Assembly (NCBI RefSeq): GCF_028898945.1
Contig: NZ_CP118607.1
Span: forward strand, 1,474,001 to 1,538,000
From: Pseudomonas sp. PSKL.D1
Lineage (GTDB): Bacteria > Pseudomonadota > Gammaproteobacteria > Pseudomonadales > Pseudomonadaceae
Length of the DNA stretch: 64,000 bases
Direction: 5' to 3'
The position numbers and the translations under genes are program-made. How positions within the stretch are numbered: the stretch's first letter is position 1; each line of letters opens with the position of its first letter. The notes below the pieces were generated by a model that was not told the DNA's origin, made no database searches, and saw only the letters and a program-made list of their open reading frames with translations. Positions 17,411 to 25,154 of this stretch are shown here, piece after piece.

Positions 17411-17425
17411 GGGCGAGTCCATACA
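17401..17425 (+). promoter_or_regulatory. Right half of a circle-junction promoter
   Basis: TAGACA at 17401-17406 is a good -35. When the right end (ending ATACA) is joined to the left end (starting TAATCG), a CATAAT -10 appears exactly 17 bases downstream. In the integrated element the -10 is broken (CATAGG). This would switch transposase transcription on only in the circular form. Confidence 0.55.
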
Positions 17426-17452
17426 TAGGAGCGGCTTCAGCCGCGATGCAGG
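17426..17452. repeat. REP half-site right of the insertion sequence
   Basis: TAGGAGCGGCTTCAGCCGCG and the following GATGCAGG form the inverted partner of the REP at 15947. The IS right end abuts its TAGGAG core directly. Confidence 0.8.
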
Positions 17453-17462
17453 CAACACCGAT

Positions 17463-18098
17463 TCAGAACGGCGCAGGGCACTCGAACTTCAACCGCTCCC
17501 CGGAAACCGGGTGGGTAAAGCTCAGCATCGACGCATGCAGGCACAAGCGCTCATGGGCCGCCAGCGCTTGCGGGTTGGCATACAAACGGTCACCCAGCAG
17601 CGGGTGGCCGATCGACAGCATGTGCACGCGCAACTGGTGCGAACGGCCGGTGATCGGCGTCAGCTCAACCCGGCAGTAATCGCCACAACGCTCGACGATG
17701 CGCCAGAAGGTCAGCGCGTGCTTGCCCTGTTCGTGGTCCACCACATGCCGAGGCTTGGTGGGCGGGTCGTAGCGCAGGGGCAGGTCGATGCTGCCGCTGT
17801 CCAGCGCGGGTTGGCCCCAGCACAGCGCGGTGTAGGCTTTTTCGGTTTCGCGGTCGTGGAACTGGCGCGACAGCTCGCGGTGGCTGTCGGCATCGCGGGC
17901 CAGCAGGATGATGCCGGAGGTTTCCCAGTCCAGGCGGTGCACGATCAGTGCATCCGGGTAGCCGTTTTCCTGCAGGCGGGTGATCAGACAGTCCTTGTTG
18001 TCCTCGGCGCGGCCGGGGACCGACAGCAGCAGGGTCGGCTTGTTGATCACCAGGATGGCGGCGTCTTCGTGGAGGATCTGGATGTTTGACAGCGGCAT
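17463..18098 (-). CDS. rluA: RluA-family rRNA/tRNA pseudouridine synthase
   Basis: The 211-residue protein is a single-domain pseudouridine synthase with the catalytic HRLDWETSG (54-62; Asp57) and the RSHQLRVH motif later on. It lacks the S4 domain found in RluC/RluD, and its length matches E. coli RluA, which modifies 23S rRNA U746 and tRNA U32. The start at 18098 follows from comparison with family length. It lies downstream of minE on the same strand, separated by a REP pair, and its 3' flank is the IS-split REP. Confidence 0.82.
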   Translation of the reverse strand: MPLSNIQILHEDAAILVINKPTLLLSVPGRAEDNKDCLITRLQENGYPDALIVHRLDWETSGIILLARDADSHRELSRQFHDRETEKAYTALCWGQPALDSGSIDLPLRYDPPTKPRHVVDHEQGKHALTFWRIVERCGDYCRVELTPITGRSHQLRVHMLSIGHPLLGDRLYANPQALAAHERLCLHASMLSFTHPVSGERLKFECPAPF

Positions 18099-18120
18099 TG
18101 CGGGGTCTCTATTGAGAAAG

Positions 18121-18230
18121 TTGGGGCCGCTTTGCGGCCCAATCGCGACACAAGGCCGCTCCCACATGGAGTATGCATTCCCCCTGTGGGAGCGGCCTTG
18201 TGTCGCGATTGGGCTGCAACGCAGCCCCAA
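18121..18230. repeat. REP pair with outer GC hairpins (GCGACACAAGGCCGC type)
   Basis: A symmetric unit: GGGGCCGCTTTGCGGCCC hairpin, REP ending CTCCCACA, spacer, TGTGGGAG REP, and GGGCTGCAACGCAGCCCC hairpin. It separates minE from rluA. Confidence 0.87.
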
Positions 18231-18244
18231 CGATCAAAACCGAA

Positions 18245-18499
18245 TCAACGATCCGGCAAAGTAATGTTCAGCTCCAGAATCGAGCAGCTGCCCTGGTTTT
18301 CCAGCTCGATGTGCACATCATCGTTGCCGATGTTCACATACTTGCGGATCACTTCGAGCAGTTCTTTCTGCAGCGCCGGGAGGTAGTCCGGCTCGCTGCG
18401 CTGGCCGCGCTCATGCGCCACGATGATCTGTAGACGCTCTTTCGCTACCGACGCGCTGGTCTGTTTCTGTCTGCCACGAAAGAAGTCAAAAAGGTTCAT
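18245..18499 (-). CDS. minE: Cell division topological specificity factor MinE
   Basis: The 84-residue MinE stimulates MinD ATPase and drives pole-to-pole oscillation so that the division ring forms at mid-cell. The N-terminal MinD-binding and membrane segment ([12 protein letters not shown] and the [10 protein letters not shown] strand) and the C-terminal dimerisation domain ([16 protein letters not shown]) are complete. It starts three bases after the minD stop and is the last gene of minCDE. Confidence 0.95.
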   Translation of the reverse strand: MNLFDFFRGRQKQTSASVAKERLQIIVAHERGQRSEPDYLPALQKELLEVIRKYVNIGNDDVHIELENQGSCSILELNITLPDR

Positions 18500-18502
18500 G
18501 GT

Positions 18503-19315
18503 TTATTTACTCCCGAAAATGCGCTCGAAGAATCCCTTCTTCTGTACGTCGATGAAGCGCATCGGCTTCTCTTTGCCCAACAGGCGATCGACGGTGTCGC
18601 TGTACGCCTGGCCGGCATCGCTCTGGTCGTCGAGGATGACCGGGATACCCTGGTTGGAGGCCTTGAGCACGGCCTGGGACTCAGGGATCACACCACGCAG
18701 TTTGATCGCCAGGATCTCTTCGACGTCGGCAATGCTGAGCATTTCGCCGCGCTCGACGCGCTCCGGGTTGTAGCGGGTGATCAGCAGGTGTTCCTTGATC
18801 GGCTCTTCGCCGGCTTCCGAGCGGCGCGACTTGCTCGACAGGATGCCCAGCATGCGGTCGGAGTCACGTACCGAGGACACTTCCGGGTTGGTCACGACGA
18901 TGGCTTCGTCGGCGAAGTACATCGCCAGGTGCGCGCCCTTCTCGATACCGGCCGGGGAGTCGCAGATGACGAATTCGAACTCGTTTTTGAGCTCCATCAG
19001 CACCTTTTCGACGCCTTCCTGGGTCAGCGCGTCCTTGTCACGCGTCTGGCTGGCGGCCAGCACGTACAGGTTTTCGAGGCGCTTGTCCTTGATCAGGGCC
19101 TGCTGCAGGTTGGCTTCGCCGTTTACCACGTTGACGAAGTCGTACACCACGCGGCGTTCGCAGCCCATGATCAGGTCGAGGTTACGCAGGCCCACGTCGA
19201 AGTCGACGATGACAGTCTTGTGGCCACGCAGTGCGAGGCCGGTACCGATGGCGGCGCTGGTGGTGGTCTTGCCCACACCCCCCTTGCCGGAAGTAACCAC
19301 GAGAATCTTGGCCAA
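18503..19315 (-). CDS. minD: Septum site-determining ATPase MinD
   Basis: The 270-residue ParA-type ATPase has the deviant Walker A GKGGVGKT (10-17). Its C-terminal amphipathic helix (KKGFFERIFGSK) anchors the ATP-bound dimer in the membrane. It recruits MinC to block FtsZ near the poles and MinE to release itself. It sits between minC (99 bases upstream) and minE (three bases downstream). Confidence 0.96.
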   Translation of the reverse strand: MAKILVVTSGKGGVGKTTTSAAIGTGLALRGHKTVIVDFDVGLRNLDLIMGCERRVVYDFVNVVNGEANLQQALIKDKRLENLYVLAASQTRDKDALTQEGVEKVLMELKNEFEFVICDSPAGIEKGAHLAMYFADEAIVVTNPEVSSVRDSDRMLGILSSKSRRSEAGEEPIKEHLLITRYNPERVERGEMLSIADVEEILAIKLRGVIPESQAVLKASNQGIPVILDDQSDAGQAYSDTVDRLLGKEKPMRFIDVQKKGFFERIFGSK

Positions 19316-19414
19316 GGTGTTTCACCCCTAAATAAGTCGGGACAGGCGTCCCAGCAAAATGCAAAAAATGGCAACAGATGAAAAAGTTGCTCTAAAAATG
19401 ACGGCAAGTATCCG

Positions 19415-20170
19415 TTAAAGGCGGGTGATGTTCAACACATCACCGGACAGGCTGACTTGCACGCCGGCGCCCCACAGCGGGTCGCGGCGCAGGTCTTCGC
19501 ACACCCGGTACTGGCCGGCGATCGAGACCATTTCGGCGGTCATCTGCTGGCAGAAGATACGGGCCCGGGTGTTGCCTTTGATGCCGGCCAGCGCCCGGCC
19601 GCGCATGGCGCCGTACACATGGATGTTGCCATCGGCCAGAAGTTCCGCGCCCGGGCTGACCGAAGCGGTGACGATCAGGTCGCCGCCCTGGGCGTAAATC
19701 TGCTGCCCACCGCGTACCGGTGAGGTGATGATGCGGGTCGGGCGCACTTCCGGCTCGGGCGCGGGCGCGGGCGCAGGCGCAGGGGCTGGCTCGGGCTTTT
19801 TCACCTCGGGCTCGGGCTCCAGCGGCCTTTCGCGGGCACCGGATGGCGGCAGCACCGGCAGATCGATGGCGATGGCGGCGGCAATGTCCTCGATGCGGTT
19901 GGCGCGGATGGCCAGCGTGCGCAGGCCGTGGTGGCGGCAGATGCGCATCAGCCCCGGCAAGTCGATGGCCCCTTCGCCGGCCGGCAGCTTGTCCAGGGCC
20001 AGCACCAGCGGCGTGTTGCTGAAGAAATTGGGGGCCTGAGCCACTTTCGCCGCCAATTGGCGGTCGAGGGCTTCCAGGTCGTTGCGGCCCAGTTCCAGCA
20101 CGGTGATGGCGAGCATGCTGCCCTTGAGCTGGAACACGGAGGCGGAGTCGGGTGTTGGGTTTGTGCTCAT
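19415..20170 (-). CDS. minC: Septum site-determining protein MinC
   Basis: The 251-residue FtsZ-assembly inhibitor has an N-terminal MinC_N domain (to about 110) and a C-terminal beta-helix domain (about 145-251, with [16 protein letters not shown] and [13 protein letters not shown]). The linker between them is unusually long and made of Pro, Ala and Glu repeats (about 112-142). I choose the ATG at 20170; an ATG nine bases earlier is also possible. It is the first gene of minCDE, divergent from lpxL, with a recognisable promoter. Confidence 0.93.
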   Translation of the reverse strand: MSTNPTPDSASVFQLKGSMLAITVLELGRNDLEALDRQLAAKVAQAPNFFSNTPLVLALDKLPAGEGAIDLPGLMRICRHHGLRTLAIRANRIEDIAAAIAIDLPVLPPSGARERPLEPEPEVKKPEPAPAPAPAPAPEPEVRPTRIITSPVRGGQQIYAQGGDLIVTASVSPGAELLADGNIHVYGAMRGRALAGIKGNTRARIFCQQMTAEMVSIAGQYRVCEDLRRDPLWGAGVQVSLSGDVLNITRL

Positions 20171-20209
20171 GGTCTGCATAGACGGCTTGTTGCGAAAAAA
20201 GTGCCCTGA

Positions 20210-20238
20210 CTTATAACGATAAGACCGGTTGGCCGCAA
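20210..20238 (-). promoter_or_regulatory. Probable sigma-70 promoter of minCDE
   Basis: On the minus strand TTGCGG (20238-20233) and TATAAG (20215-20210) are separated by exactly 17 bases, and transcription would start about 35 bases before minC. Confidence 0.5.
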
Positions 20239-20290
20239 CCGGCACCGAACCGATGTAGAATGCACGGCCTTTGTCTTACCGGAAGCTTCA

Positions 20291-21226
20291 ATGGAACGCC
20301 CGCGTTTTCGACCCTACTTTTTCCACCCCAGGTTTTGGGGCCTGTGGCTGGGCCTGGGCCTGCTGTGGCTGGTGGTGCAGTTGCCCTACCGCGCCCTGCT
20401 GTGGCTCGGCGCTGCCCTGGGCGCGTTGATGTACCGCGTGGCCGGCGAGCGCAGGCGTATTGCCGCGCGCAACCTGGAGCTGTGCTTCCCGGAGCTGTCG
20501 GCTGACGAACGGCGCCGTTTGCTCAAGGCCAACTTCGCCTCCACCGGCATTGCGTTCTTCGAAATGGCCATGAGCTGGTGGTGGCCCAAGGCCAGGCTGG
20601 CGCGCCTGGCGCACATCGAAGGCATCGAGCACCTGCAGGCTGCGCAGCAGGCCGGGCAGGGGGCCATCCTCATGGCCGTGCACTTCACCACCCTGGAAAT
20701 CGGCGCCGCCTTGCTGGGCCAGGCCCACACCATCGACGGCATGTACCGCGAGCACGGCAACCCGCTGTTCGACTTCATCCAGCGCAGTGGCCGCGAGCGG
20801 CACAACCTCGATTCGCTGGCGGTGGAGCGTGAGGACGTACGCGGCATGCTCAAGCTGCTGCGTTCGGGCCGGGCAATCTGGTATGCGCCGGATCAGGACT
20901 ATGGCGCCAAGCAAAGCCTGTTTGTGCCGCTGTTCGGCATCCCGGCGGCCACTGTCACTGCCACCACCAAGTTTGCCCGGCTGGGCAAGGCACAGGTGAT
21001 TCCGTTCACCCAGAAGCGCCTTGAAGACGGCAGCGGCTATCGTTTGGTGATTCATCCGCCGCTGGAAGATTTCCCGGGGGAAAGCGAAGAGGCGGATTGC
21101 CTGCGCATCAACCGGTGGATCGAAGGGGTGTTGCGCGAGTGCCCGGAGCAGTATCTGTGGGCGCACCGGCGGTTCAAGTCGCGCCCTGATGGGGCGCCGC
21201 GGCTGTATGAGAAAAAGAAGCGGTAA
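20291..21226 (+). CDS. lpxL: Lipid A biosynthesis lauroyl acyltransferase
   Basis: The 311-residue inner-membrane enzyme of the HtrB/LpxL family adds a secondary acyl chain to the Kdo-lipid A precursor on the cytoplasmic face. It has an N-terminal membrane anchor (about 17-35), the catalytic HX4E motif in AVHFTTLE (about 134-140) and the GMYRE and YAPDQDYG substrate motifs. The gene is divergent from minC and is followed 25 bases later by the patatin gene, with which it may be co-transcribed. Pseudomonads have several paralogues, so the exact chain added cannot be read from sequence. Confidence 0.87.
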   Translation: MERPRFRPYFFHPRFWGLWLGLGLLWLVVQLPYRALLWLGAALGALMYRVAGERRRIAARNLELCFPELSADERRRLLKANFASTGIAFFEMAMSWWWPKARLARLAHIEGIEHLQAAQQAGQGAILMAVHFTTLEIGAALLGQAHTIDGMYREHGNPLFDFIQRSGRERHNLDSLAVEREDVRGMLKLLRSGRAIWYAPDQDYGAKQSLFVPLFGIPAATVTATTKFARLGKAQVIPFTQKRLEDGSGYRLVIHPPLEDFPGESEEADCLRINRWIEGVLRECPEQYLWAHRRFKSRPDGAPRLYEKKKR

Positions 21227-21250
21227 TAACAGCTAACCAGGGAAGACCCG

Positions 21251-22393
21251 ATGACCCCAACCACCGGCCTGATCCTTTCCGGTGGCGGCGCCCGCGCCGC
21301 CTATCAGGTCGGTGTGCTGGCTGGCGTCGCCGAACTGTTGCCACCCGGTGCCCACAACCCGTTCCCGGTCATCGTCGGCACTTCGGCCGGGGCCATCAAT
21401 GCTGTGACCCTGGCCAGCGGTGCCACCCGCTTTGGGGAAGCCGTAAAGAGCCTGACTGCCTTTTGGCAAAACCTGAGCAGCCACCTGGTGCTGCGCAGCG
21501 ACTGGCCCGGGGTTATCCGCCAAGCCAGCCGCTTCGTCGGCCACAGCCTGCTGGGCCTTGGCGGGCAAGCCCCGGTGGCCCTGCTCGACAGCAGCCCGCT
21601 GCGCACATTGCTGGCATCGCACCTGCACCTGGACGGCATCGGCCATGCCCTTGCAGCCGAGCAATTGCGCGCTGTTGCAGTCACCGCGTTCGGCTACGAG
21701 TCCGGCCAGGCAGTGACCTTTTATCAGGGCCGCGGCACCATCGATGCCTGGCTGCGTCACCGACGCATCGGCGTGCCGACGCCGCTGACCATCGACCACT
21801 TGCTGGCCAGCGCGGCCATCCCGCTGTTGTTCGCCCCGGTACGGCTGGGTGACGAGTACTACGGCGATGGTGCCGTGCGCCAGTCGGCACCGATCAGCCC
21901 AGCGTTACACCTGGGGGCCAGCCGGGTGCTGGTGGTTGGGGTGAGTGGCAACCCGCAGCGGCCGGCGGCGCCGGTGGCGGCCCCACGGGTGTTCAGCGGC
22001 CAGCAGCCAAGCCTGGCGCAGATTGGTGGGCATATGCTCAACAGCACGTTCATTGACAGCCTTGAAGATGACATCGAGCTGTTGCAGCGGCTCAACCACC
22101 TCAGCCACCTGCTGCCCGCGCACCTGGATGCCCGGCGCTTGGGCCTGGCACCAATCGATGTGCTGGTGGTGGCGCCCAGCCAGCCGCTGGACGAGATCGC
22201 CGCGCGGCACCGGCGCGAGTTGCCGGCGGCGCTGCGCCTGTTTTTGCGCGGGCCAGGGGCGACGCGAACCAGCGGGGCGGGGGTGTTGAGTTATTTGCTG
22301 TTCGAGGCGAGCTATTGCAGTGAACTGATCGAGTTGGGGCGGCGGGATGCGCTGGCCAAAAAACGCGAGCTCAGCCAGTTTCTGGGGATTTGA
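21251..22393 (+). CDS. Patatin-like phospholipase
   Basis: The 380-residue protein has the patatin core: an oxyanion loop GGGARAAYQVG (10-20), the nucleophile elbow GTSAG (about 38-42) and the catalytic Asp in DGAV. It is a Ser-Asp dyad lipid acyl hydrolase acting on phospholipids. No clear signal peptide is present, so it is probably cytoplasmic or peripheral. It lies directly after lpxL and convergent to the MlaA-like and hydrolase genes, all of them envelope-lipid functions. Confidence 0.85.
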   Translation: MTPTTGLILSGGGARAAYQVGVLAGVAELLPPGAHNPFPVIVGTSAGAINAVTLASGATRFGEAVKSLTAFWQNLSSHLVLRSDWPGVIRQASRFVGHSLLGLGGQAPVALLDSSPLRTLLASHLHLDGIGHALAAEQLRAVAVTAFGYESGQAVTFYQGRGTIDAWLRHRRIGVPTPLTIDHLLASAAIPLLFAPVRLGDEYYGDGAVRQSAPISPALHLGASRVLVVGVSGNPQRPAAPVAAPRVFSGQQPSLAQIGGHMLNSTFIDSLEDDIELLQRLNHLSHLLPAHLDARRLGLAPIDVLVVAPSQPLDEIAARHRRELPAALRLFLRGPGATRTSGAGVLSYLLFEASYCSELIELGRRDALAKKRELSQFLGI

Positions 22394-22405
22394 TGTTGCC
22401 TGCGC

Positions 22406-22504
22406 GGGCCTCTTCGCGGGTAAACCCGCTCCCACAGAGACCGAACCGGTCTCGAGGCTGTCTAGTCCCTGTGGGAGCGGGTTTACCCGCGAAGAGGCCG
22501 GCCC
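22406..22504. repeat. REP pair (GCGGGTAAACCCGCTCCCACA type)
   Basis: A pair of a further REP subfamily with GGCCTCTTC outer arms, lying between the convergent patatin and MlaA-like genes. Confidence 0.85.
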
Positions 22505-22507
22505 TGC

Positions 22508-23332
22508 TTACTCGGCTATCTGCAATTTGCGCGCCTGTGTATACACATACCGCACCTTCTCGTACTCGAACGGCGAGTTCATCTGCCCATACCGGAATTT
22601 GGTGGTATAGCGCTTGTCCACCACCTGCAATGCCAGGATTTCCGGGTGGTCGGTGGTGGTTTCAGGCATGTTGAGGAAGTTCACCGCCTGCTCGCCGGCA
22701 TAGTCCACCACCAGCCCGGTGGTATCACGCAGGTTCGACGGCCCGAACAACGGCAGCATCAGGTATGGCCCTTCCGGCACACCATAAAAGCCCAAAGTCT
22801 GGCCAAAATCTTCACTCTGGCGCGGCAGGCCCATCTTGGTGGCCGGGTCCCATAACCCGCCCACCCCAATGATGGTGTTGAACAGCAGGCGCGCGGTGAT
22901 TTGCCCCGAGCGTTTGGCTTTCAACTGCAGCACGCTGTTGAGCAGGTTGGGCACGTCACCCAGGTTGTTGAAGAAGTTGCTCACACCGGTACGCACGAAG
23001 CTCGGCGTGACGTATTGGTAGCCATCGACCAGCGGCAGCAGCACCCATTGGTCCAACCGGTAGTTGAAGTGGTAGATGCGTCGGTTCATCGACTCCAGCG
23101 GGTCGTAGATGTTCAGCGCGGTCAGGGTGGAACGCTCAAACTCGCGCTGGTCCAGCCCGGGGTTGAATTTCAGTTCGCGCAGCGGGTCGATGAAGCCGTC
23201 GGCCTCTGGTTGCAGGGGCGCCGCGGTAACCTGCGGGTCGGCCTCGACCACGCTGGCCCGGGGAGCGGTCTCTTCGGCCAGGGCATTGCCAGCGGCGAGC
23301 AGGGCGGTGACGAGCAGCAATTTGTTAACCAC
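22508..23332 (-). CDS. MlaA (VacJ)-family protein without a lipobox
   Basis: The 274-residue protein belongs to the MlaA/VacJ family, which removes mislocalised phospholipids from the outer leaflet of the outer membrane. Family motifs DPLESMNRRIYHFN and PSNLRDTTG are intact. It starts at GTG 23332, overlapping the end of the hydrolase gene, with GGAG eight bases upstream. The signal peptide ends AGNALA and has no cysteine, so the product should be periplasmic and soluble, unlike the lipoprotein MlaA of E. coli. Confidence 0.85.
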   Translation of the reverse strand: MVNKLLLVTALLAAGNALAEETAPRASVVEADPQVTAAPLQPEADGFIDPLRELKFNPGLDQREFERSTLTALNIYDPLESMNRRIYHFNYRLDQWVLLPLVDGYQYVTPSFVRTGVSNFFNNLGDVPNLLNSVLQLKAKRSGQITARLLFNTIIGVGGLWDPATKMGLPRQSEDFGQTLGFYGVPEGPYLMLPLFGPSNLRDTTGLVVDYAGEQAVNFLNMPETTTDHPEILALQVVDKRYTTKFRYGQMNSPFEYEKVRYVYTQARKLQIAE

Positions 23333-24623
23333 GGAAGAACTCCAGCATGGCGTCGCTGTTGACGCGGTAATTGAGGTTGCCGCAATGGCCGCCATGGGGG
23401 TAAAGGGTCAGGCGATCGCCGAACACCCGGCGCAGGAACCCGATGTCGCCAGGGCCCAGAATCACATCATCAGCGTTGTGCATTACCGCCACTTTCGGGC
23501 TGTTGTGCAGGTAGTCTTCCAGGGCATACAGGCTGGTCTGGTTGATCAGTTGCAGGATGCTGCCACCGTCGGTGCGGGCGCGCCACATGGGGATCACCTG
23601 CTCGGTCAGGTAACAGTCGAAGTCACACTGCAGCGCCCGCTTGAAGAACGGCGTGAGGCTGCTGCCCTCGGTAATCGGGAACTTCGGCGGGATGATCAGG
23701 CCGCGGCGGTTGATCAGGTCGGAGGTGAAGGCGATATCGGCCGCCGAGAAGCGGAACGAGGTGCCGATCAGCATGGCCATCTGCTCGTTGGACAAGTGCT
23801 GGCGCGATTGCTGGAAGTCGTACAGCAGGGCGTCATTCAGGTCGATGTAGCCTTTGTCCTGGAAGTAACGGGTGAGCTTTTCCAGCATCAGTTCGTAAAA
23901 GGTGGTGCTGCGGTCGATGCCCTTGACCTGGGTTTGCACCAGTTTGTCGAGGTTGGTGATCGAGGTGTACAGGTTGACCGGCGGGTTCAGCAGCAGCACG
24001 CGCTTGAAGTTGAAGCTGCGGCGGGTTTCATCCAGGTGGCTGACGAATGCCGCATCCAGCGCACCCAGGCTGTAGCCGGTGAGGTAGAAGTCGCTGACCG
24101 GCAGGCGCGGGTGCTGGGCACGCACGGCCTGCATCACGCGGTACATGTCTTCGGCGTCTTCCTTGCTCACCCCGGGGGTGGCGAAGCGCGAGGCGGCGCT
24201 CATGAAGTCCCAGCTGGTGGGCGACGACAGTTGCACCACGTGGTAGCCGCCCTTGTAGAAGAGCTTTTTGAGGTATTCGTTGATGCTGCTCGAATACGGC
24301 GCCCCGGTGCCGGCGATGATGAAGATCAGTGGCGCCTCGTGGTCCTGACGGGCCAGGCGGTATTTGAGCTTTTTGACTGACCAGAAGTTGTCGGGCAGCG
24401 TGAACTCGCGCTCCGGGCGCAGGCTGAGGCTGTAATCGGCCTGGTCGATCTCGTCGTCGCTGGGCAACGCCGGGCGCTGTTCGGGCGGCGTGGTGGCGAT
24501 GGTCGCCTCGAACGGGTTGGTCAAGGGGAAGCCGTAGCTGGCGGCGTCGATGTCCCGCGCCGAAGCGGTTGCAGCCATCAGCAGGCCGCCAAGAAGGGCG
24601 ACAAGGCGCCAGGATCGAAGCAT
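23325..24623 (-). CDS. Secreted alpha/beta-hydrolase-fold protein
   Basis: The 432-residue protein has a signal peptide (1-22) and an alpha/beta-hydrolase fold. The oxyanion region is IFIIAGTGAP, the nucleophile elbow is GYSLGA (about residues 190-195), an acidic pair lies in NADDVILG and the terminal histidine is in GGHCG. This fits a periplasmic esterase or lipase; the substrate is not known. The gene overlaps the MlaA-like gene by eight bases, a strong sign of co-translation and a shared role in lipid turnover. Confidence 0.8.
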   Translation of the reverse strand: MLRSWRLVALLGGLLMAATASARDIDAASYGFPLTNPFEATIATTPPEQRPALPSDDEIDQADYSLSLRPEREFTLPDNFWSVKKLKYRLARQDHEAPLIFIIAGTGAPYSSSINEYLKKLFYKGGYHVVQLSSPTSWDFMSAASRFATPGVSKEDAEDMYRVMQAVRAQHPRLPVSDFYLTGYSLGALDAAFVSHLDETRRSFNFKRVLLLNPPVNLYTSITNLDKLVQTQVKGIDRSTTFYELMLEKLTRYFQDKGYIDLNDALLYDFQQSRQHLSNEQMAMLIGTSFRFSAADIAFTSDLINRRGLIIPPKFPITEGSSLTPFFKRALQCDFDCYLTEQVIPMWRARTDGGSILQLINQTSLYALEDYLHNSPKVAVMHNADDVILGPGDIGFLRRVFGDRLTLYPHGGHCGNLNYRVNSDAMLEFFRG

Positions 24624-24807
24624 GTATTCCCCCGGAAAAGTACTCGAGCAAAGTCAGGCTATGACCACGGTGGTATCGGCAAAGTTGCCAAGTGCCGTGG
24701 TCTTTGGTGTGCTTGTTATCAGCAAGGTAGCTGTCTGGCAGTGATTTTGCCTTACATCGGGCCTGGGCAATCATGCACTGTTTCGATTACCGGTATTGGA
24801 GATTGGG

Positions 24808-25149
24808 ATGTCTCGTTGGCTGTTGCTGTTTCTGGCGCTGTGGCTCGCGGCCAGCTATGGCGTGCGCTATGGGTTGATGGAGGATGGCCGCTGGGTCGGG
24901 CTTTGCGCCGTGCCCGGGGAATATTGGCAGTGCCAGGTGCGGGCGTGGCTGGGGTTGGGTATTCACTACCAAGTGCTGGCCTGGGCCGGGTTGGGGGCAG
25001 CCTTGCTGGCCCAAGTGGTCAAAGGGCCTGCCGGGTGGTGGCTGGCGCTGGTGGCCTTGGCGTTCGGGGTGCCGGCGTTGGTGCTGTACACCGCCAGCAT
25101 CGCGGTGTTCGCGGTGGTGTTGGCCGGGTTGCGGCTGGTACGCGCTTGA
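24808..25149 (+). CDS. Small multi-spanning membrane protein
   Basis: The 113-residue product has three or four hydrophobic segments, with a Trp- and Cys-containing loop (residues about 30-47) between the first two. GGAG six bases upstream supports the ATG at 24808. I do not recognise the family. It is convergent with, and only five bases from, the GH17 enzyme gene. Confidence 0.65.
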   Translation: MSRWLLLFLALWLAASYGVRYGLMEDGRWVGLCAVPGEYWQCQVRAWLGLGIHYQVLAWAGLGAALLAQVVKGPAGWWLALVALAFGVPALVLYTASIAVFAVVLAGLRLVRA

Positions 25150-25154
25150 GGCCC

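Larger units (their letters stand above)
15984..17425 (+). mobile_element. IS110-family (IS1111 subgroup) insertion sequence in a REP pair
   Basis: The element is about 1,442 bp. It has 12-bp perfect subterminal inverted repeats, ATGGACTCGCCC (15990-16001) and GGGCGAGTCCAT (17411-17422), lying about six bases inside the left end and three inside the right end, as known for the IS1111 subgroup. It carries one DEDD transposase gene and about 255 bases of non-coding right end. Removing it restores a continuous REP pair (CTCCTACAACCAACGTG followed by TAGGAGCGGC). The exact ends are ambiguous by the shared TA. P. putida IS110-type elements such as ISPpu9 and ISPpu10 are known to target REPs. Confidence 0.85.
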
